A stretch of DNA of 64,000 nt from Cryptomeria japonica (lineage: Eukaryota; Streptophyta; Pinopsida; Cupressales; Cupressaceae), in contig NW_026728924.1 in assembly GCF_030272615.1 (NCBI RefSeq), positions 372,001-436,000 of the forward strand. Direction: 5' to 3'. Below are positions 42,805-55,366 of this stretch, piece after piece. The position numbers were made by a program, and so were the translations under genes. Position 1 is the stretch's first letter, and the number at the start of each line of letters is the position of its first letter. The notes under the pieces are model-generated. The model was not told where the DNA came from, made no database searches, and saw only the letters and a list, made by a program, of their open reading frames with translations.

Positions 42805-45064
42805 TGTTAGGCCCAATATGGAAAGCTAATGTACTGAGAGGGGAGGGGTGAAACAGTACTTCAAAACTTTTCTTCAACAATAACTTTATTGTTAAGCATA
42901 AACTAAATAGTGCAGTAACATAATATAATGCTAAAGCAAATAAATAACAATCATACATGATTCACTCCATAACCTATATATTTTGGTTACGCAAAAAATC
43001 TTGGTTAGAGAGAAAAATTGCGGTGGGGATGATACCGACAACTTCACTACTACAATAATAAAGGTTGCTCGGTTAGAGCTACATGTTTAGCTATTTCTGA
43101 TAGCTTACCCTATTAGGAGTATCAAGATTTGTTAGATCTACCTTACTAAAGGATTTTACAACACTTATTCTAAGTGTTGCACCTGGTTAAAGGCTTTACA
43201 ATTGATAGACTTAGTTAGAGTTTTTTTTACCCTGTTAAAGGTTTCTCTTACAACTTCAAAATATTACAATAAATCATTACAAATATCTGCAACTTTACAT
43301 CTGGAATGTTATAGCAGATTCTATGTGCTCAAAATAAGATTACCTTGCTTATAGCATACCTCGGTAACCCATAAAGTAACTCAATAAACCCTTCTGTTTA
43401 CTCTGTTCTTTGATTGTTCTCTGAAATCCTTCTCGGTGACCTCTGTGTCTCTGTAACAGTCATAACACTCTATGATATCTCATGATTTTCCTTTTTGTAT
43501 ATGTCTTGCTTCACACACACATGCACATATCTATCTGTGTTGGTATTTTGATATGGTTTTGTCATTGATGTCAACACCTGCTAAATACACCTACTTTGGA
43601 GATCCAGCAACATTCACCGGCAAACAGTTACTAGTATATGGTTAACCGGTAGGATATAATGTTCACCGGTACCTACAATGACATGGAAGACACTTGGTAA
43701 TGTCGAAGACATCATGTGGACACTTTATTTTGAAGTAATAATCATTGGTATACTCTTATTTGCATATTTTCTTTCACCGACAAATAGGTCCAGGTTATCT
43801 AGGGTTTCATCGGCAAGCTTATCTTTTCCAAATCAGCATGGCACGCTATGGAGATGATTTATTATTGTTGTAAATGCATCAAGCTGAAATGTTCAATCAG
43901 TTATTGCATCAGATATTGTATTATTTGTAAAATATTTTTATTGTAATATCTTGTAGAGCCGACCTACTAAACTTGGTCTTAGGGTATGGTATAAATGTAA
44001 GATCTTATTTGTAAGATCAAGTGTGGAATGCGAAAAAGATTGAAGGAAAGGTATATGTGAGATCAAGCAGGGATATACATGAAGACATCATTTGAAGGTG
44101 AAGCTAGGTTTTTGTAGAAGCATATCAACATTACACTAGTATTGAATCCAGCATATGAAGATACTATTTTGTGTAGTACATTCTCATTGGATTTAATCAT
44201 CCAACTATAGTCAGTGTGACTCCCATTTGTGATTGAGCAGTGAGCTCTAGGCTGTTGGCATTTTTGCATGTGCAGACCCCCTTTTGTACACTTACTATCT
44301 ATAGTAGTATCATCTGATTGTGGGTAAGGTTTCCCACCATGGTTTTTCCCCTTACAGGGTTTCCATGTACAAATATTGGTGTCATGTGTTGTGGATGACT
44401 TTGTGCTTATATTTCATGCATTAATTCTTACCGGTATAGCAATTTTCTGTTAACACTGTTTACCGACATACTTAACTGTCTTACCTGTATTAAGAATTAA
44501 GTTGGTTAATAAGTTTTGGTTTGAATTTAGTTGACAACTGATTCACCCCCCCCCCCCCCCCCCCCTCTCAGTTGTCTCTGGGACCTACAATTTGCACATG
44601 TATCTAATCCTAAATTCATGTTGTATAAATAGATATCTTATGTCGGTGATCTAGTCCATGCTTCGATCTTACAAACATGATTTCTTGAATGAATAACCAT
44701 GCAAAATATTTCATTGGTTAGATGACCTCAAAATCATACACAATCTTTAAGTGCAATTTCCAATGTGATAACGGTTACTTGTTCCTCGATCTTTGTAACA
44801 CGTTTCCCATATATGTCCAGGTTCAGTGAATCTAGTAACACGTTTCACTTGGTGTGTGTTCACTCGGTATGTCATTCTTGTTGCTCGGTAGACATAGGGT
44901 GTTACTCAGTAGAGTATTCAGTTTTTACTACGCTCTGAGACTACTTTCTTCTATAACCGACTGCACTGTGCTTATCGACTGAAAGATTCGGTAGAAGTAA
45001 CCGACTAGAATATATAGAATAACTTTGAACATAAGACTAATGGCAATCTTAGTAAGTAGTAACA
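42805..45064 (-). mobile_element. Solo LTR, copia-like, minus strand, itself interrupted
   Basis: On the minus strand it runs from TGTTACTAC (45,064) to GGGCCTAACA (42,805), with CACCCCTCCCCTCTCAGTA near the end, as in the copia LTRs here. Perfect CTTAT duplications flank it (42,800-42,804 and 45,065-45,069). Removing it and one copy restores the LINE ORF1 frame. Without the nested LTR it is about 1.2 kb. Confidence 0.85.
43538..44589 (+). mobile_element. Solo LTR related to copia-1, nested in the minus-strand LTR
   Basis: Starts TGTTGGTATTTTGAT and ends GGGACCTACA. It shares CACCGGCAA blocks, ATGTCGAAGACAT, GAGCAGTGAGCTCTAGGC and a 20-base C run before CTCTCAGTTG with the copia-1 LTRs. Flanks are ATCTG (43,533-43,537) and ATTTG (44,590-44,594), a 5-bp duplication with one C-to-T change. 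No internal domain. Confidence 0.85.
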
Positions 45065-46479
45065 CTTATGGATTCTCATATTGAATCTCTAAAAAAATAC
45101 AATAGACTTGAAGAGGTGGGCTTGAATAATGTTAGTTTTTTGGGATTGAGAAAGGGGTTTCTTTCACCCTCTTTGAGTGTTGGGACTTCCACTCATAGTA
45201 TCACCACTACAAATATACCAAAACCCGTTCATTCTCCCTTTGATGGGAAAGGGTCACAGGATAGGAAAGTTGTTATTACTTTGGCTTGTTACCTTCCAAT
45301 CTATGTGAAAAATGAGTGTAGGGTAATGTTAGAAAATGCCTCTAAGAATACATCTTTGGAAGCTTTTCCCAAAACTAAGATGCAAAGTCATGTGATTGGT
45401 TCTACCTTAGAGGAAGACGTTGTTGATCCTCTACTTCCTGATGTTGTTCCCAAGATTGATCCTAGTTTCTCAAGTGAGGAAGTTCTGGAATATTAGATAC
45501 AGGTTAACATTCTTGAGTCTATCTTTGAGGAGGCTTTTGCTCAATTCTCAAAGTCTCTCATTAGAAGATTTTCTACAAAATGCCCTCAAATAGACTTGAT
45601 TAGAAGATTGTTGTCCCAAAGTTGGAATCTATTGGATGGTGTTGAGGTAAAATTAATGTTGAATGAATTTTTCCCTTTTTCTTTTCTAATATGGAGGATT
45701 TCATGCGGATTTTACCTATTGGTCCTGGGTTTATGGGATAGAATGGTTTGTGTTTGCAAAAATGGATTCCTAATTTGAACCCTAGTGAGGATGTCCCCCC
45801 TACTTTCTTGTTTGGGTTCATCTACCTAGAATACCCTTGGAATTTTGGAGTGAAAGGGTCCTAATATCTAAAGCCAACTCTCTAGGACAATTTGGAGCTA
45901 TAGATAAGGCCACCATTTATAAAATATGGCTAACTTATGCTAGAATTTGTGTGTATGTAAAAAAGGACCAAATTCTCCTTGTTCTCCTTATCCTCTAAAT
46001 ATAATCTCTGGGTACAATAAATGTTCTATGAATTCTCCCCTATCCTTTTCTATCATAGAAGAAAATTTAGTCATAATGCCACTATTTGTTGAAAATGTAA
46101 GAAAGATCACCGTCTAGAAGAAAAAAGAGCCCACCACAAAGGTCCCCTCCTCCTTTAATGAAGCCTTGAAGGGTGAAAGTATTGGAAATGCTATGAAATA
46201 TTATTTAAAGATAGATGTTGCACTTAATTATATGAGGGATCATATTGATGATGATGCGAATAACCCCCTTTTCTCAAGTAAAAAGGGCTTAAAGATGAAG
46301 ACAACAAAAATCACTCTATAGAGTGTCTAAAGATGGATACTACGATTATGATTTGTAAGCACAAAGATGTGAATATCATTATTTTTTACCTGGGTCTCAA
46401 AAAAATAAGGTTAGGGGAAGTGAATCCTAGAATATTAAAGAAACAACTTGTTGTTGAACACTTTTTCAAACCACCTTGA
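45065..46479 (+). pseudogene. LINE ORF1, central and C-terminal part (broken)
   Basis: It begins MDSHIESLKKYNRLEEVG… and, after a stop at 45,494, reads ILESIFEEAFAQFSKSLIRRFSTK. A DUF4283-like RNA-binding region follows (about 45,600-46,000: FFPFSFSN.EDFMRILPIGPGF, LCLQKWIPNLNPSED, PLEFW-like LEYPWNFG, IDKATIYKIW.TYARICVYV). It ends FFKPP-stop at 46,477-46,479, the same ending as the copy in CACTA-1 (6,020). ORF2 does not follow. Confidence 0.65.
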
Positions 46480-48835
46480 TTTCAATTGGTTGTTCTGTAT
46501 TTTTTGTTTTGGTTTATTTTGTGATGGTTTATTGTTGTTTGTAGTTGTACTTTTTTGTTCAGTATTGTTGTGTTGTATCTTCTGTAGTTTGGTCCTTTTT
46601 GCCTTTCTAAGCTTTCATTTTATTGTCTAAGGCTTCAGGGCCCTTTCTAAACCCTATTTTGTCCGCTATGGTTGTTGGCTTGTTCTCTAAGTCTCTTTTG
46701 ATGGATTTTTTTCTGATCTGTAATGGGCCCTTCGGTTGAACCCACAATAGTGGGTTACACTTTTTTTCCAACTTTGACACTGCAATATTCATTTTCAGAA
46801 AAAACTTCAGATTTAGACACCTATTACTTCTAAATTGTAAGGAATTTGTAGATGATGTAAACTAGTGATTTGTGTCATTTGGTATGCAGATTCTAAAAAT
46901 ATTTTTTTGATAATTTTTGGAATCAATTTTCTTCCATTTTTCTATCTCCCTCGAAAGCTAGTTTTTTTTTTAAATAATAGTTTTAAAGAGTGATACTCAC
47001 TCTGTATAGCATAACATTTTTTCTATAATAGATATGAACATGATTCTTTCGAATTTGGTTTTGTAAAATCCATATCTAGTGGTTGCAATTGGTTTTGTAA
47101 CATTATCTGCAATAAATTATATTTTATTAAGATTTAAAGTCGAGTTAACTGTAATTTTGACATATGTCCATTTGATATTACATAAATTGTTGTAAATGTA
47201 ACAAAAATCATTTTTTTTTTGTTTGTTGGAAAGAGGACTTCAATACCTAGTCGTAAATATTTTTTAGAATTTTTTGGGTGACGTTTACTATTTTTCCATA
47301 AGCATTGAACAAAAAAGTTCATGTACAGTGAAAACCCTACATTCATAAGAAATAAAATTAAAAATATATTAAAAATTATACTATTTGGAAAGCTTATAAT
47401 AAGCGCTAAATACTTTAAAAAACAAAACTTCTAAATGAATTGATTTGAGCCCCAAAAACTAATGTAAAATTGGTTTTTTATCATCATTTGATAGATGCAA
47501 AGGAGACTCCATTGCAAGTATGATTTAGAAGTAAAGAGGTTCTATCCAAGAAATTTTGATCTAAGAGCCTTTGATCTAACTCTCTTCAATTAATTACTTC
47601 AAATGGGACCTCTAAAAGGTTAAATCGTTATATTTTCTAAAAAATGTATGATTTCAGCAAAAATCATGATGTACGAAAAAGTGGGAACCAGCATTGTGAG
47701 TTCACCCCTTCCCTATTTGCCTTAATCAAAAGCATGTCTAGAATAATTTTTAATTCCTTTAAATGACCTCTATCTTTCATTCTTCCACAAATATTTTTTG
47801 GTGAAGTTAAACATTTGTTGCTAATAAATAATGGCACCTCCACTCAAGTAACTGTAGAAGTTTTATCCTAAGGTGTTTTTATGAGATATACACCTAAAAT
47901 ACACCCAAATGTTATTCTTCCAAATATTAAATTTCATAATATACATATCATAGAATTGAATTTTTATTTCTCCTTTATTTTATTGACATATAAGCCACAT
48001 ACTTAAAAAATTATAAATTGGATTTCTATTTAATTTTCAGATTTCTGATTGTTCTCAGATTTGTCTTCATTCCTATAATTCAAATATTCAATTTCCCCCC
48101 TTTTTTCCAAAATTCAAATTTTAAAATTAAGTGGTTAGGTCATAAAACCCCAATTTTTAAAATTAATTGGATTTTGTGCAAATTTCAAATCAATTTCATT
48201 CCAATTCAGATTTCTAAACATTTTCCAAGGTGTCCCTATCCATTAGGTTTGACCTTTCTCAATTCATAATTAAATTCCTCTTTTTCTTCAAAACCCTAAT
48301 AGGGTCCTATTTTTACATTTGCGTCTTCATTTCGCCCATCTAGAAGTCATAAAATTCATCAATTTTTTGGGGTTAGCTTTAAAATCATCGTAATATCCAT
48401 CCCTGAAAATTTTGAAAAATATTGGTCGGACCATGTGTGTTCTCACCATAGTCCTCAACTTTTTCCCCAAAATTTTGGGAGACTATTATGACTATATTTA
48501 ATAGCCTAAATCCAGAAGATTGGCTGATTTTGTCGATTTTTGATCCCTCTAGAATTCAAAATACCTCCAAAATTCAACATTTCAAATTTCTAAAAAAAAT
48601 TTAAAGTTAAGAGGTTAATTATAGTCTGCCCTGATTTTAAAAATTTTGATATTAAAATTGTGGTATTCCCTTGGCCCTAATTTTAAAATTTTAATTTCCT
48701 TTCAGTTTTGGAAATTATGTCATCCCCTTCCCCCAACAAAGTTCAAATTGTGTAATCAATATTTTATTAAATTTTGCATTAATAAATTTTGTAAGCTTTG
48801 TTTCAAATTTAAAATTCAAATTTTCACTCTAGTGC
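46480..48835. other. Non-coding: LINE tail, spacer and gypsy leader
   Basis: 46,480-46,800 is T-rich LINE inter-ORF sequence, similar in character to 6,021-6,190. Beyond that is AT-rich DNA; from about 47,950 it is probably the untranslated leader of the gypsy gag that starts at 48,836. I could not find a 5' LTR here. Confidence 0.4.
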
Positions 48836-50539
48836 ATGAGTTTTACCACTATTAGTCCTACCTATCCTACCCCCATTAGACGAAATATTAAAATTAAGGC
48901 TTCCCAAGGTTTAATTACCGAGGAGATGGAGCCTAATTTGGGTGACTTCTTTAATGAGGATCATGCTAATTATTCCCATCCTAATCATGTACCTATTTAC
49001 CCCATCAATGAATCCCATGATGAAGAAGACACTTTAACTAGGGTTTCTATAGATCAACTTTCCACATTGGACAATCAATTAGATAACTTTCAACAATGAA
49101 TGTCCCAAGAATACCCTAATAGTGAAGCTCTTCCATTAATTGAAGGCCTTAAATGCATGATTCAAATTGATAAGAATGGAATTGATATATTGTGTGGCAT
49201 TGCACATATTGTTGTTTCTAATGTCATGCCTATCAAGAGTTGTGTCAAAACCCTAGGTTATTCACAACCTCCAACACAAGTCAATCCTTCAATTTCTTTG
49301 ACTAGTATTCCTACTTTTACCTCCAACATCATGGCTACTTCAACTCAAAATGTCATTCCTACAACCATTGGTCATGGGGGCAATCCCTCTTCTTCATTTA
49401 ATCCTCCATCTTTACCTATGTCTTCCATGAGTGTTCCTATTATTCCTCAACCAATCAGTGTAACACAAGTGGGCAATTCCTTCAATAACTTTATTCCTCC
49501 TTCAAGTGTCCCTTTTCCTACCCAATCATCACCCATGCCTACTTAACATAGTGTCCCACCACCTTATTCTCAGTCCATGCCTTCTTTTGATCACATCACA
49601 CCACCTTCTAAATCACCTATGTCTAACATCAATTCTTCTACCGAAGAGACAATTAACAATCTTGCTCAAATTGTGTCTTCTTTACAACAACAAATTATTT
49701 CTATGAGTCAATCCAAGTTTAGCGTTCCCACATTTGATGTTGCGAACCCACTTTCTCTTGATATTGTTAGAGTCATGCCACCTAAAAATGTTGAGATCCC
49801 TCAATTAGAACTCTATAATGAAAAAGGTGATCCTCTTACGCATGTCAAAACATTTCAAACCTTGTGCACTGATTTTTCTTATGATCAACGATTGCTTGCA
49901 AAATTGTTTACAAGAACACTAAGAGATAAGGATTTACAATGGTATTTCTCTTTTCCTTCTTATTCTATCACTTCTTTTCAACAATTGCCAAATGCTTTCA
50001 TCCAACAATTTCAAAACAACATTGGTCCTAAAATCACTTTGACTTATTTAATGCATTGTAAACAAAGTGTTAAAGAAAAAGTGACTAATTTCATTGGTAG
50101 ATATAAGCATTTGTGTGCTCAAATTTCTTTTTATGTACCTGATAATGATATTCAAAGAATTTTCATTTCTAATTTACAAAAAGATATCAAGGAAAAGCTT
50201 CTTTTGTCTGAGTTTACTTCCTTTCTGCAGTTGTGCGCAACACTTCACAATTATCAACTGGTTGTGAGTCAAATGGAGCAATTCACTCCTATGGATTCAA
50301 GTGATAAGAGGGAGAGTGTTCAACAACCATTTGTGAAGTTCAAACCAACAACAAGCTTCATCAAGTTCAATTATACAATCAACAACAACAATGTGAATGC
50401 TACAATAGGTGTGTCTTCTATTTCTAAATTTTTCCACAGAGAAAGACAATTTACTTCCTTGAATGAATCTTTACATAGTATTATGTCTCATTTATTGCAC
50501 ATAAATTTTATCAAACTCCCTCCTATAAAAAAAAATTGA
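48836..50539 (+). pseudogene. gypsy-type gag (two stops)
   Basis: One frame from ATG 48,836 to 50,539 with TGA at 49,097 and TAA at 49,544. The N-terminus is acidic, then a long Ser/Pro/Thr-rich linker. The retrotransposon gag domain follows (about 49,780-50,290: IPQLELYNEKGDPLTHVKTFQTLC…DLQWYFSFPSYSITSFQQLPNAFIQQFQ…SVKEKVTNFIGRYKHLC). This matches Ty3/gypsy gag proteins, which build the particle. It is unusually well kept compared with the copia copies. Confidence 0.85.
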
Positions 50540-50559
50540 TCCTTTTAAACTTTCATCCT

Positions 50560-51810
50560 CTTATTTTGATAACAATTCATTTTGTCAATTTCATCGTCAA
50601 TTTGGTCATGATAATGAGAAATGTTCCACATTGAAGAATAAGATTCAAGACTTGATTGATAATAATACTATATTTGTGGTAGGTGTGAATGATAAAAGGA
50701 ATAAATCAGTATCTCCTCCTAATCAAAATCTTAAGGTTTTCACTGATCCCTTGCCTTCTCATACCTCTAATGTTATTGAGATTATGCCTAATTCTCTCTC
50801 TTATGAAGAATTCACTTCTATGTCTCCAAACTTGGTTAATATGGTAGAGACACAAGATATGCCTAAGGATCCTTGTATCATATTTGACCCTAGCGAGACC
50901 ATTAGAGGACCTGATGGCCCTTTATACATAGTTGCAAGGATATCCCTTGCCATGGTGCCCTTATTGATCCTCTTGCATGGTTAATGTCATAACTGAAGAG
51001 TATGTTTTCACTTTACGATTGCATAAACCAATATATGATGCTTCTAATGTGGTTGTGAATATATTTGATGGCTTCTCTTGTCCTACCATTGGTTCTATCA
51101 CCCTTCCTATTGAAGTTCATACTAAATCCATGGATGTTGACTTTGTTATCATACCTTTTTCTAAGAAATTTTGTGTGAAGTTGGGCCATCCTTGGCTATC
51201 TTCCATGAAGGTTATTGCTTCCCCAATCCATAAGTGTCTGAAATTTTCTCACAAAGGAGAAATCATAACCATGAACCATAGCTTATTCCGTCCATCTGAA
51301 AGAAGCCCTCGTGTTCCTATTGATCTCTTTTTGCCTAAACAATTTCAATCTCTTCCATCAAGCAATGATGCTCTTTTTCAATATTATCAAAAATGGAAGA
51401 ACGATATGATTTTATCCTTAAGTCAACCTAGATCCCCAACAATTGACATTCCTATTATTGTTCAAGATGAGGTTCTTCCCCTCATGCATAGAACTAATCT
51501 CCCTCCTAAGGAAGATCATCCACCTATTCCTATGAATGTGACTTTACCTTCTCTTAAGGAGAACAAAAATATTCTTCCTAAGGTTAGACCTATACCTCCT
51601 CCTCATGATCGACCTAGTCTCCTTCCTATAACTAATATTCCTCCTTTCAATGGCACAGTTCCACCTCCTTCCTCTTATGGAGAGAAGAGGCCTGCTTCTC
51701 CTATTGCTCAACCAAAAAGACCTCAACCTAAACCTTCCACTATCAAGGAGAGAAACATTCCTACTTTTTCAAGTGTTCCTCCTCCTTCTCATCCTTCCAC
51801 TAAGACTTGA
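50560..51810 (+). pseudogene. gypsy-type zinc-finger and protease region (frameshifted)
   Basis: FCQFHRQFGHDNEKCSTLKNKIQDLID is the CX2HX4HX4C-like linker seen in gypsy gag-pol. After a frameshift near 50,960 a protease-like domain reads ALIDPSCMVNVITEEYVFTLRL…TIGSITLPIEVHTKSMDVDFVII…KLGHPWLSSMKVIASPIHKCLKF. The catalytic D-[ST]-G is D-P-S here, so activity is doubtful. A proline-rich tail follows to 51,810. No RT, RNase H or integrase is found downstream. Confidence 0.75.
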
Positions 51811-53048
51811 GGCAATTATTGTGCGAGAGAATGTCGATGAAGATGTCATGTTCGAGCTCGTGAAGCTATCCCTCAACATAATCAATCTCCTCAGACTCTA
51901 ACAATTGACATGATTCAATTTTCTCCTAAGCAAGATCTTCAACCTACATCTCCAAATCATAAGTTGCACAAAACATGTGATGGTTTTACTCCTATTCATG
52001 TTCTTGCTCCTCTTTCTTTAAACTTTGATAAATAAATGGGTGAAAATGTTATTCATAATGGCAATACAACTCCTAATGCTTCTAATAGTGAGTATGAGTA
52101 TGTTGATGTTGACAAGCATTTATCGGATGAGTTTTTGCAAACCCTAATCCTAGCTCCTAGAATCGAACAAAGTGACTTACAACATGAGCATAGTCCTTGT
52201 TTGGATCTTGTGATAGCTCCATCTGTTGTGCTCATTGTCGCTCATCTGGCATGTTGCCTGCCTTCCTGAAATAGTGATCAACAAGATCGAGAGGTGGATG
52301 TTGTGCTAGATTAGAAATATTAGCACTACAGAACTTTCTCTCTTCTTTCTTTCTGTTTTGTGACCATTCTTCTATGTGTATCTATGTTCTTCTATTATTC
52401 CCTTAATGTCCACTTGGGGATGATGCGAAGCATTGAGATCTTTTCTTAGTCTCTTTCATGTTGACTCAACAGACATCCTCTCATCCCTTTCTTCTAAGGT
52501 AGTGTCCTTCTTTAAAGAATGATGATTATTATATGCATACACATAAGTTATCATACAACATACTGACCCCGAGGAAAGTGACACTACCTCATGTTTTATG
52601 TTCATTATCTTTGGGTTTATTCCTCAATTGGGGGTTAAATCCTTGCGATAACGTGCTACCTCCTTTCTCTTTCTCTTGGGCGTATCCTACCTTAAAGCAA
52701 TCGCTCCCAATAAGGCACGTGTGATCACTTTAACATGGGGGCATACACTCCACTCATATTTTTCTTCTTGATACTTAAAATTACTTTGTGAACTTTGTTT
52801 TTCTTGGTAATATTTGATATCCTTGCCTTCATGACTCATAGCGAAGGGAACTTTGCTACTTGTAGTCATCGTTATCCCCTTCTTGATCTTCCCTTTTACT
52901 TTGTCAATCGAAGTTGTAAGATCCTAAGTCCACTAGGGCTTGGTGCATCATGTCTCCTTGACGTGGTAAAAGTCTTTCCATCTTGTTTCCTTGTACTTTA
53001 CCAATAGTATTGGTGTATGCTTATACTCTCGCTAAAGTAGTGGCTAAA
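51811..53048 (+). other. 3' part of the gypsy-type element, no pol
   Basis: A weak continuing reading (MGENVIHNGNTTPN…LSDEFLQTLILAPRIEQSD, 52,036-52,269) ends at 52,269. The rest up to the LTR is non-coding, with GGGGGC-type purine runs near 52,738. It is either a deletion derivative or a non-autonomous gag-protease element. Confidence 0.45.
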
Positions 53049-54142
53049 TGTAGTGTCATAAAATTATGAACTTAGAAATTTTTGACTAAATTAGCATCCT
53101 CATGCATGTGAGATCGAATCGTCTGGCCTGATTGGAGACCGGAGATTGCTCAACCCTCAGAAACAACTTCTTTCTTGGTCTCTGCATCATCCCATCTGCA
53201 CTCAGCCCTGGAGAAAGGGGTAGGACAAGGGCGTGGTGCCACTGTCCCCCCTAGGACAAGGGCGTGGTGCCACTGTCCCCCCTAGGACAAGGGCGTGGTG
53301 CCCCTGTCCTTGCGCTATTTTGGGGCAGGACCCTTCCTAGGGTTGCATTGTTGGTTGTGCATTGGGTGGGAAACTCCCCCGATGTCGGCCTGTGACAAAA
53401 ATCAAATCCACTAACATATATTTAAGGGGAATTCATCCTCTCATTTGCATAAGAAGAGGAGGTGGAAGTTGGATAAGTTGAAATTGCACAAGCGATCAAA
53501 CATTCAAGCATTCCTTTTTAGCATTGAGCATTCTCAAGTCTCCTTTCAAGGCTAGGTGTTTCATTCAAGTCAAGGATTCAACCATTGAAGAGGAGATTGA
53601 TTCCAACATTCAATTCCACACAAGAATTTCTATCAACATTGCTATCACAACCTCCCTTGAAGTGATTTACAATTCAATCTTTCATTTACATCTACTTGCA
53701 AGTACTTTCTTTCATTACTTGGTTAATTCCAAAAATGGGGTTTGACCTAAAGGCAAACCCCCAATCCCAACCTATTTTCCTCTCTTTTCTATGTGTAGGT
53801 TGCAAGTGCACAGCTGTACTTTCGGATTTGTAGAGGTGGAAAAACCCTTTTTCATTTCACGGATTTTTCGGAGGACCGTGTACGTTTCCGCCATGGTCCC
53901 GACAACTTTTCCTCAAATTCGCAGGATGATTTCCTCTCGACATATTACTGCCAGATCCAGGTGCACAACTTCATCCCATACTCTGATCTTAAGTTATAAT
54001 CAGTTCTTTGTCACTTTTGCACTACATAATTCAATAAATTCCTTTCCATTTCAAATAAGGAAGAGGGAATCAAATTATCATTCCCATTTCATTTAGAATT
54101 CAATCTTCATCTTTGAAGATTGAATCTAGTGAATTCTCCTCT
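53049..54142 (+). repeat. gypsy-type LTR, plus strand
   Basis: It starts TGTAGTGTCATAAAATTAT and parallels the minus-strand solo LTR at 38,863-39,995 block by block. The right end near 54,142 is approximate. It may be the 3' LTR of the gag element at 48,836, though the sequence just before it is not a good polypurine tract and no 5' LTR is visible. Confidence 0.65.
53221..53313. repeat. 31-bp tandem repeat, three copies, palindromic units
   Basis: Units at 53,221, 53,252 and 53,283 (TAGGACAAGGGCGTGGTGCC…TGTCCC…). Each unit folds on itself (GGACA with TGTCC, GGGC with GCC). Related GGATAGGGGC/GCCCCTATCC units occur in the minus-strand LTR at about 39,770-39,815. Confidence 0.85.
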
Positions 54143-55366
54143 CCTCTTCCAAATGTAATTTGGTGAAAAGTGTTTGAAAGGTAATCAATAGTGAAACTCT
54201 CATCTTTCCTTGAGGGAAAGGGTAGTTTTCCTCTTGATCTCATCATTCACCTTTTTCCACATTAAACATAGATGATTTTTTACAAATTTTTCAAGAACAC
54301 GGAAAACAAACTCCTCTAAATTGACACTTTATTTTAGTGCATGAACTGACCCTTTAGATTTGAACTTTAAATTGATTTACTGCTTAGACATATTGATTCC
54401 TATTTCATCATTTTACAATTTTGGAAGTAACTGACTTTAAAGAGAAGAAAGAAGATTATATCCGAAAAAATCATTTTCTTATCGAAATAGCAGAAAACAA
54501 ATCACTCTACATACAATAGAATATGAGTTGAAATCATCAACGAAGAAAACAACAAAATGTCCTTCATTTAGAAATCTTAATTTACCACCTCATGCGCCTG
54601 CACAAAAGAAGACTCAACCCTTTTTCACAGATCAGCTGAAGACAAAATTGGAGCCTCCACATATTGCTTTATCAGATCTACCTTTGACAAAAAGAATTGC
54701 AACGATAAACTCTAGAGATTGGCTAAAAGAACATGAAACATCTGCAAGCTTGAAGGAACGTCAGTAAAGTGTTTCACCAGGTTTGATAGCTTTAACAAAG
54801 CAAAGAATGCACTTGACTAGGATTGGCATTAGACAGAAATTGTATCGTTGTTCCAATATAGTGCCTTTTATTATGAAGTTGTTGGCCTTTATTTAATCAT
54901 CTTTTCCACACCTCAAATACTTTAGTGCTTCCCTAAAACAAGTTTATGGCCTCTATAAGTAACCTTACACAGTGAGGGAAAAGAGGAGCGCAAGTGATGG
55001 CTTGGGTGTGTGATAAAACCTTTTTAAAATGCATAGGGTAGAAAAGTTTGTTAGCATTAATTCCAAACTCCAGTACTCCAGACTTTTCTGTTATTTATAG
55101 AAAACTTATGATTGCATTCTCGTATGTAAGGGTAACTAAGGAGAAGTTCACTTTAGATTGTTTTCTTCGCCTCTTATCCCCTTGCGATAGTTTATCTTTA
55201 TTGTATTTCATACAATTTTCTGCATTCAGTTAATAGAATTTCATTTTCCTTTTGTTGCTCTGTTTTTAATTTGTTTTTATCTTCTTCCCTACATTTTTTG
55301 TAATTTTTGCTTTTCCTTTCAGTGCAGATCTATCCTATATTGTGTAGCTACAATCGCAATTTTACA
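54143..55366 (+). other. Spacer and probable copia-2 5' LTR remnant
   Basis: A 79-codon ORF at 54,528 (PSFRNLNLPPHAPAQKKTQPFF…) has no family I recognise. From about 55,180 the sequence looks like a copia LTR 3' part (T-rich, ending TTTTACA at 55,366), followed by TGGTATATAGCAC, a degraded primer site. The LTR start was not found. Confidence 0.35.

Noticed and set aside
46448-46630. Small membrane protein (hydrophobic ORF)
   Set aside because: It starts before the LINE ORF1 stop in another frame and follows a T-rich stretch; the Leu/Phe/Val richness comes from base composition.
52053-52269. Host gene remnant
   Set aside because: Only a weak acidic reading within the gypsy-type element; no match I can name.
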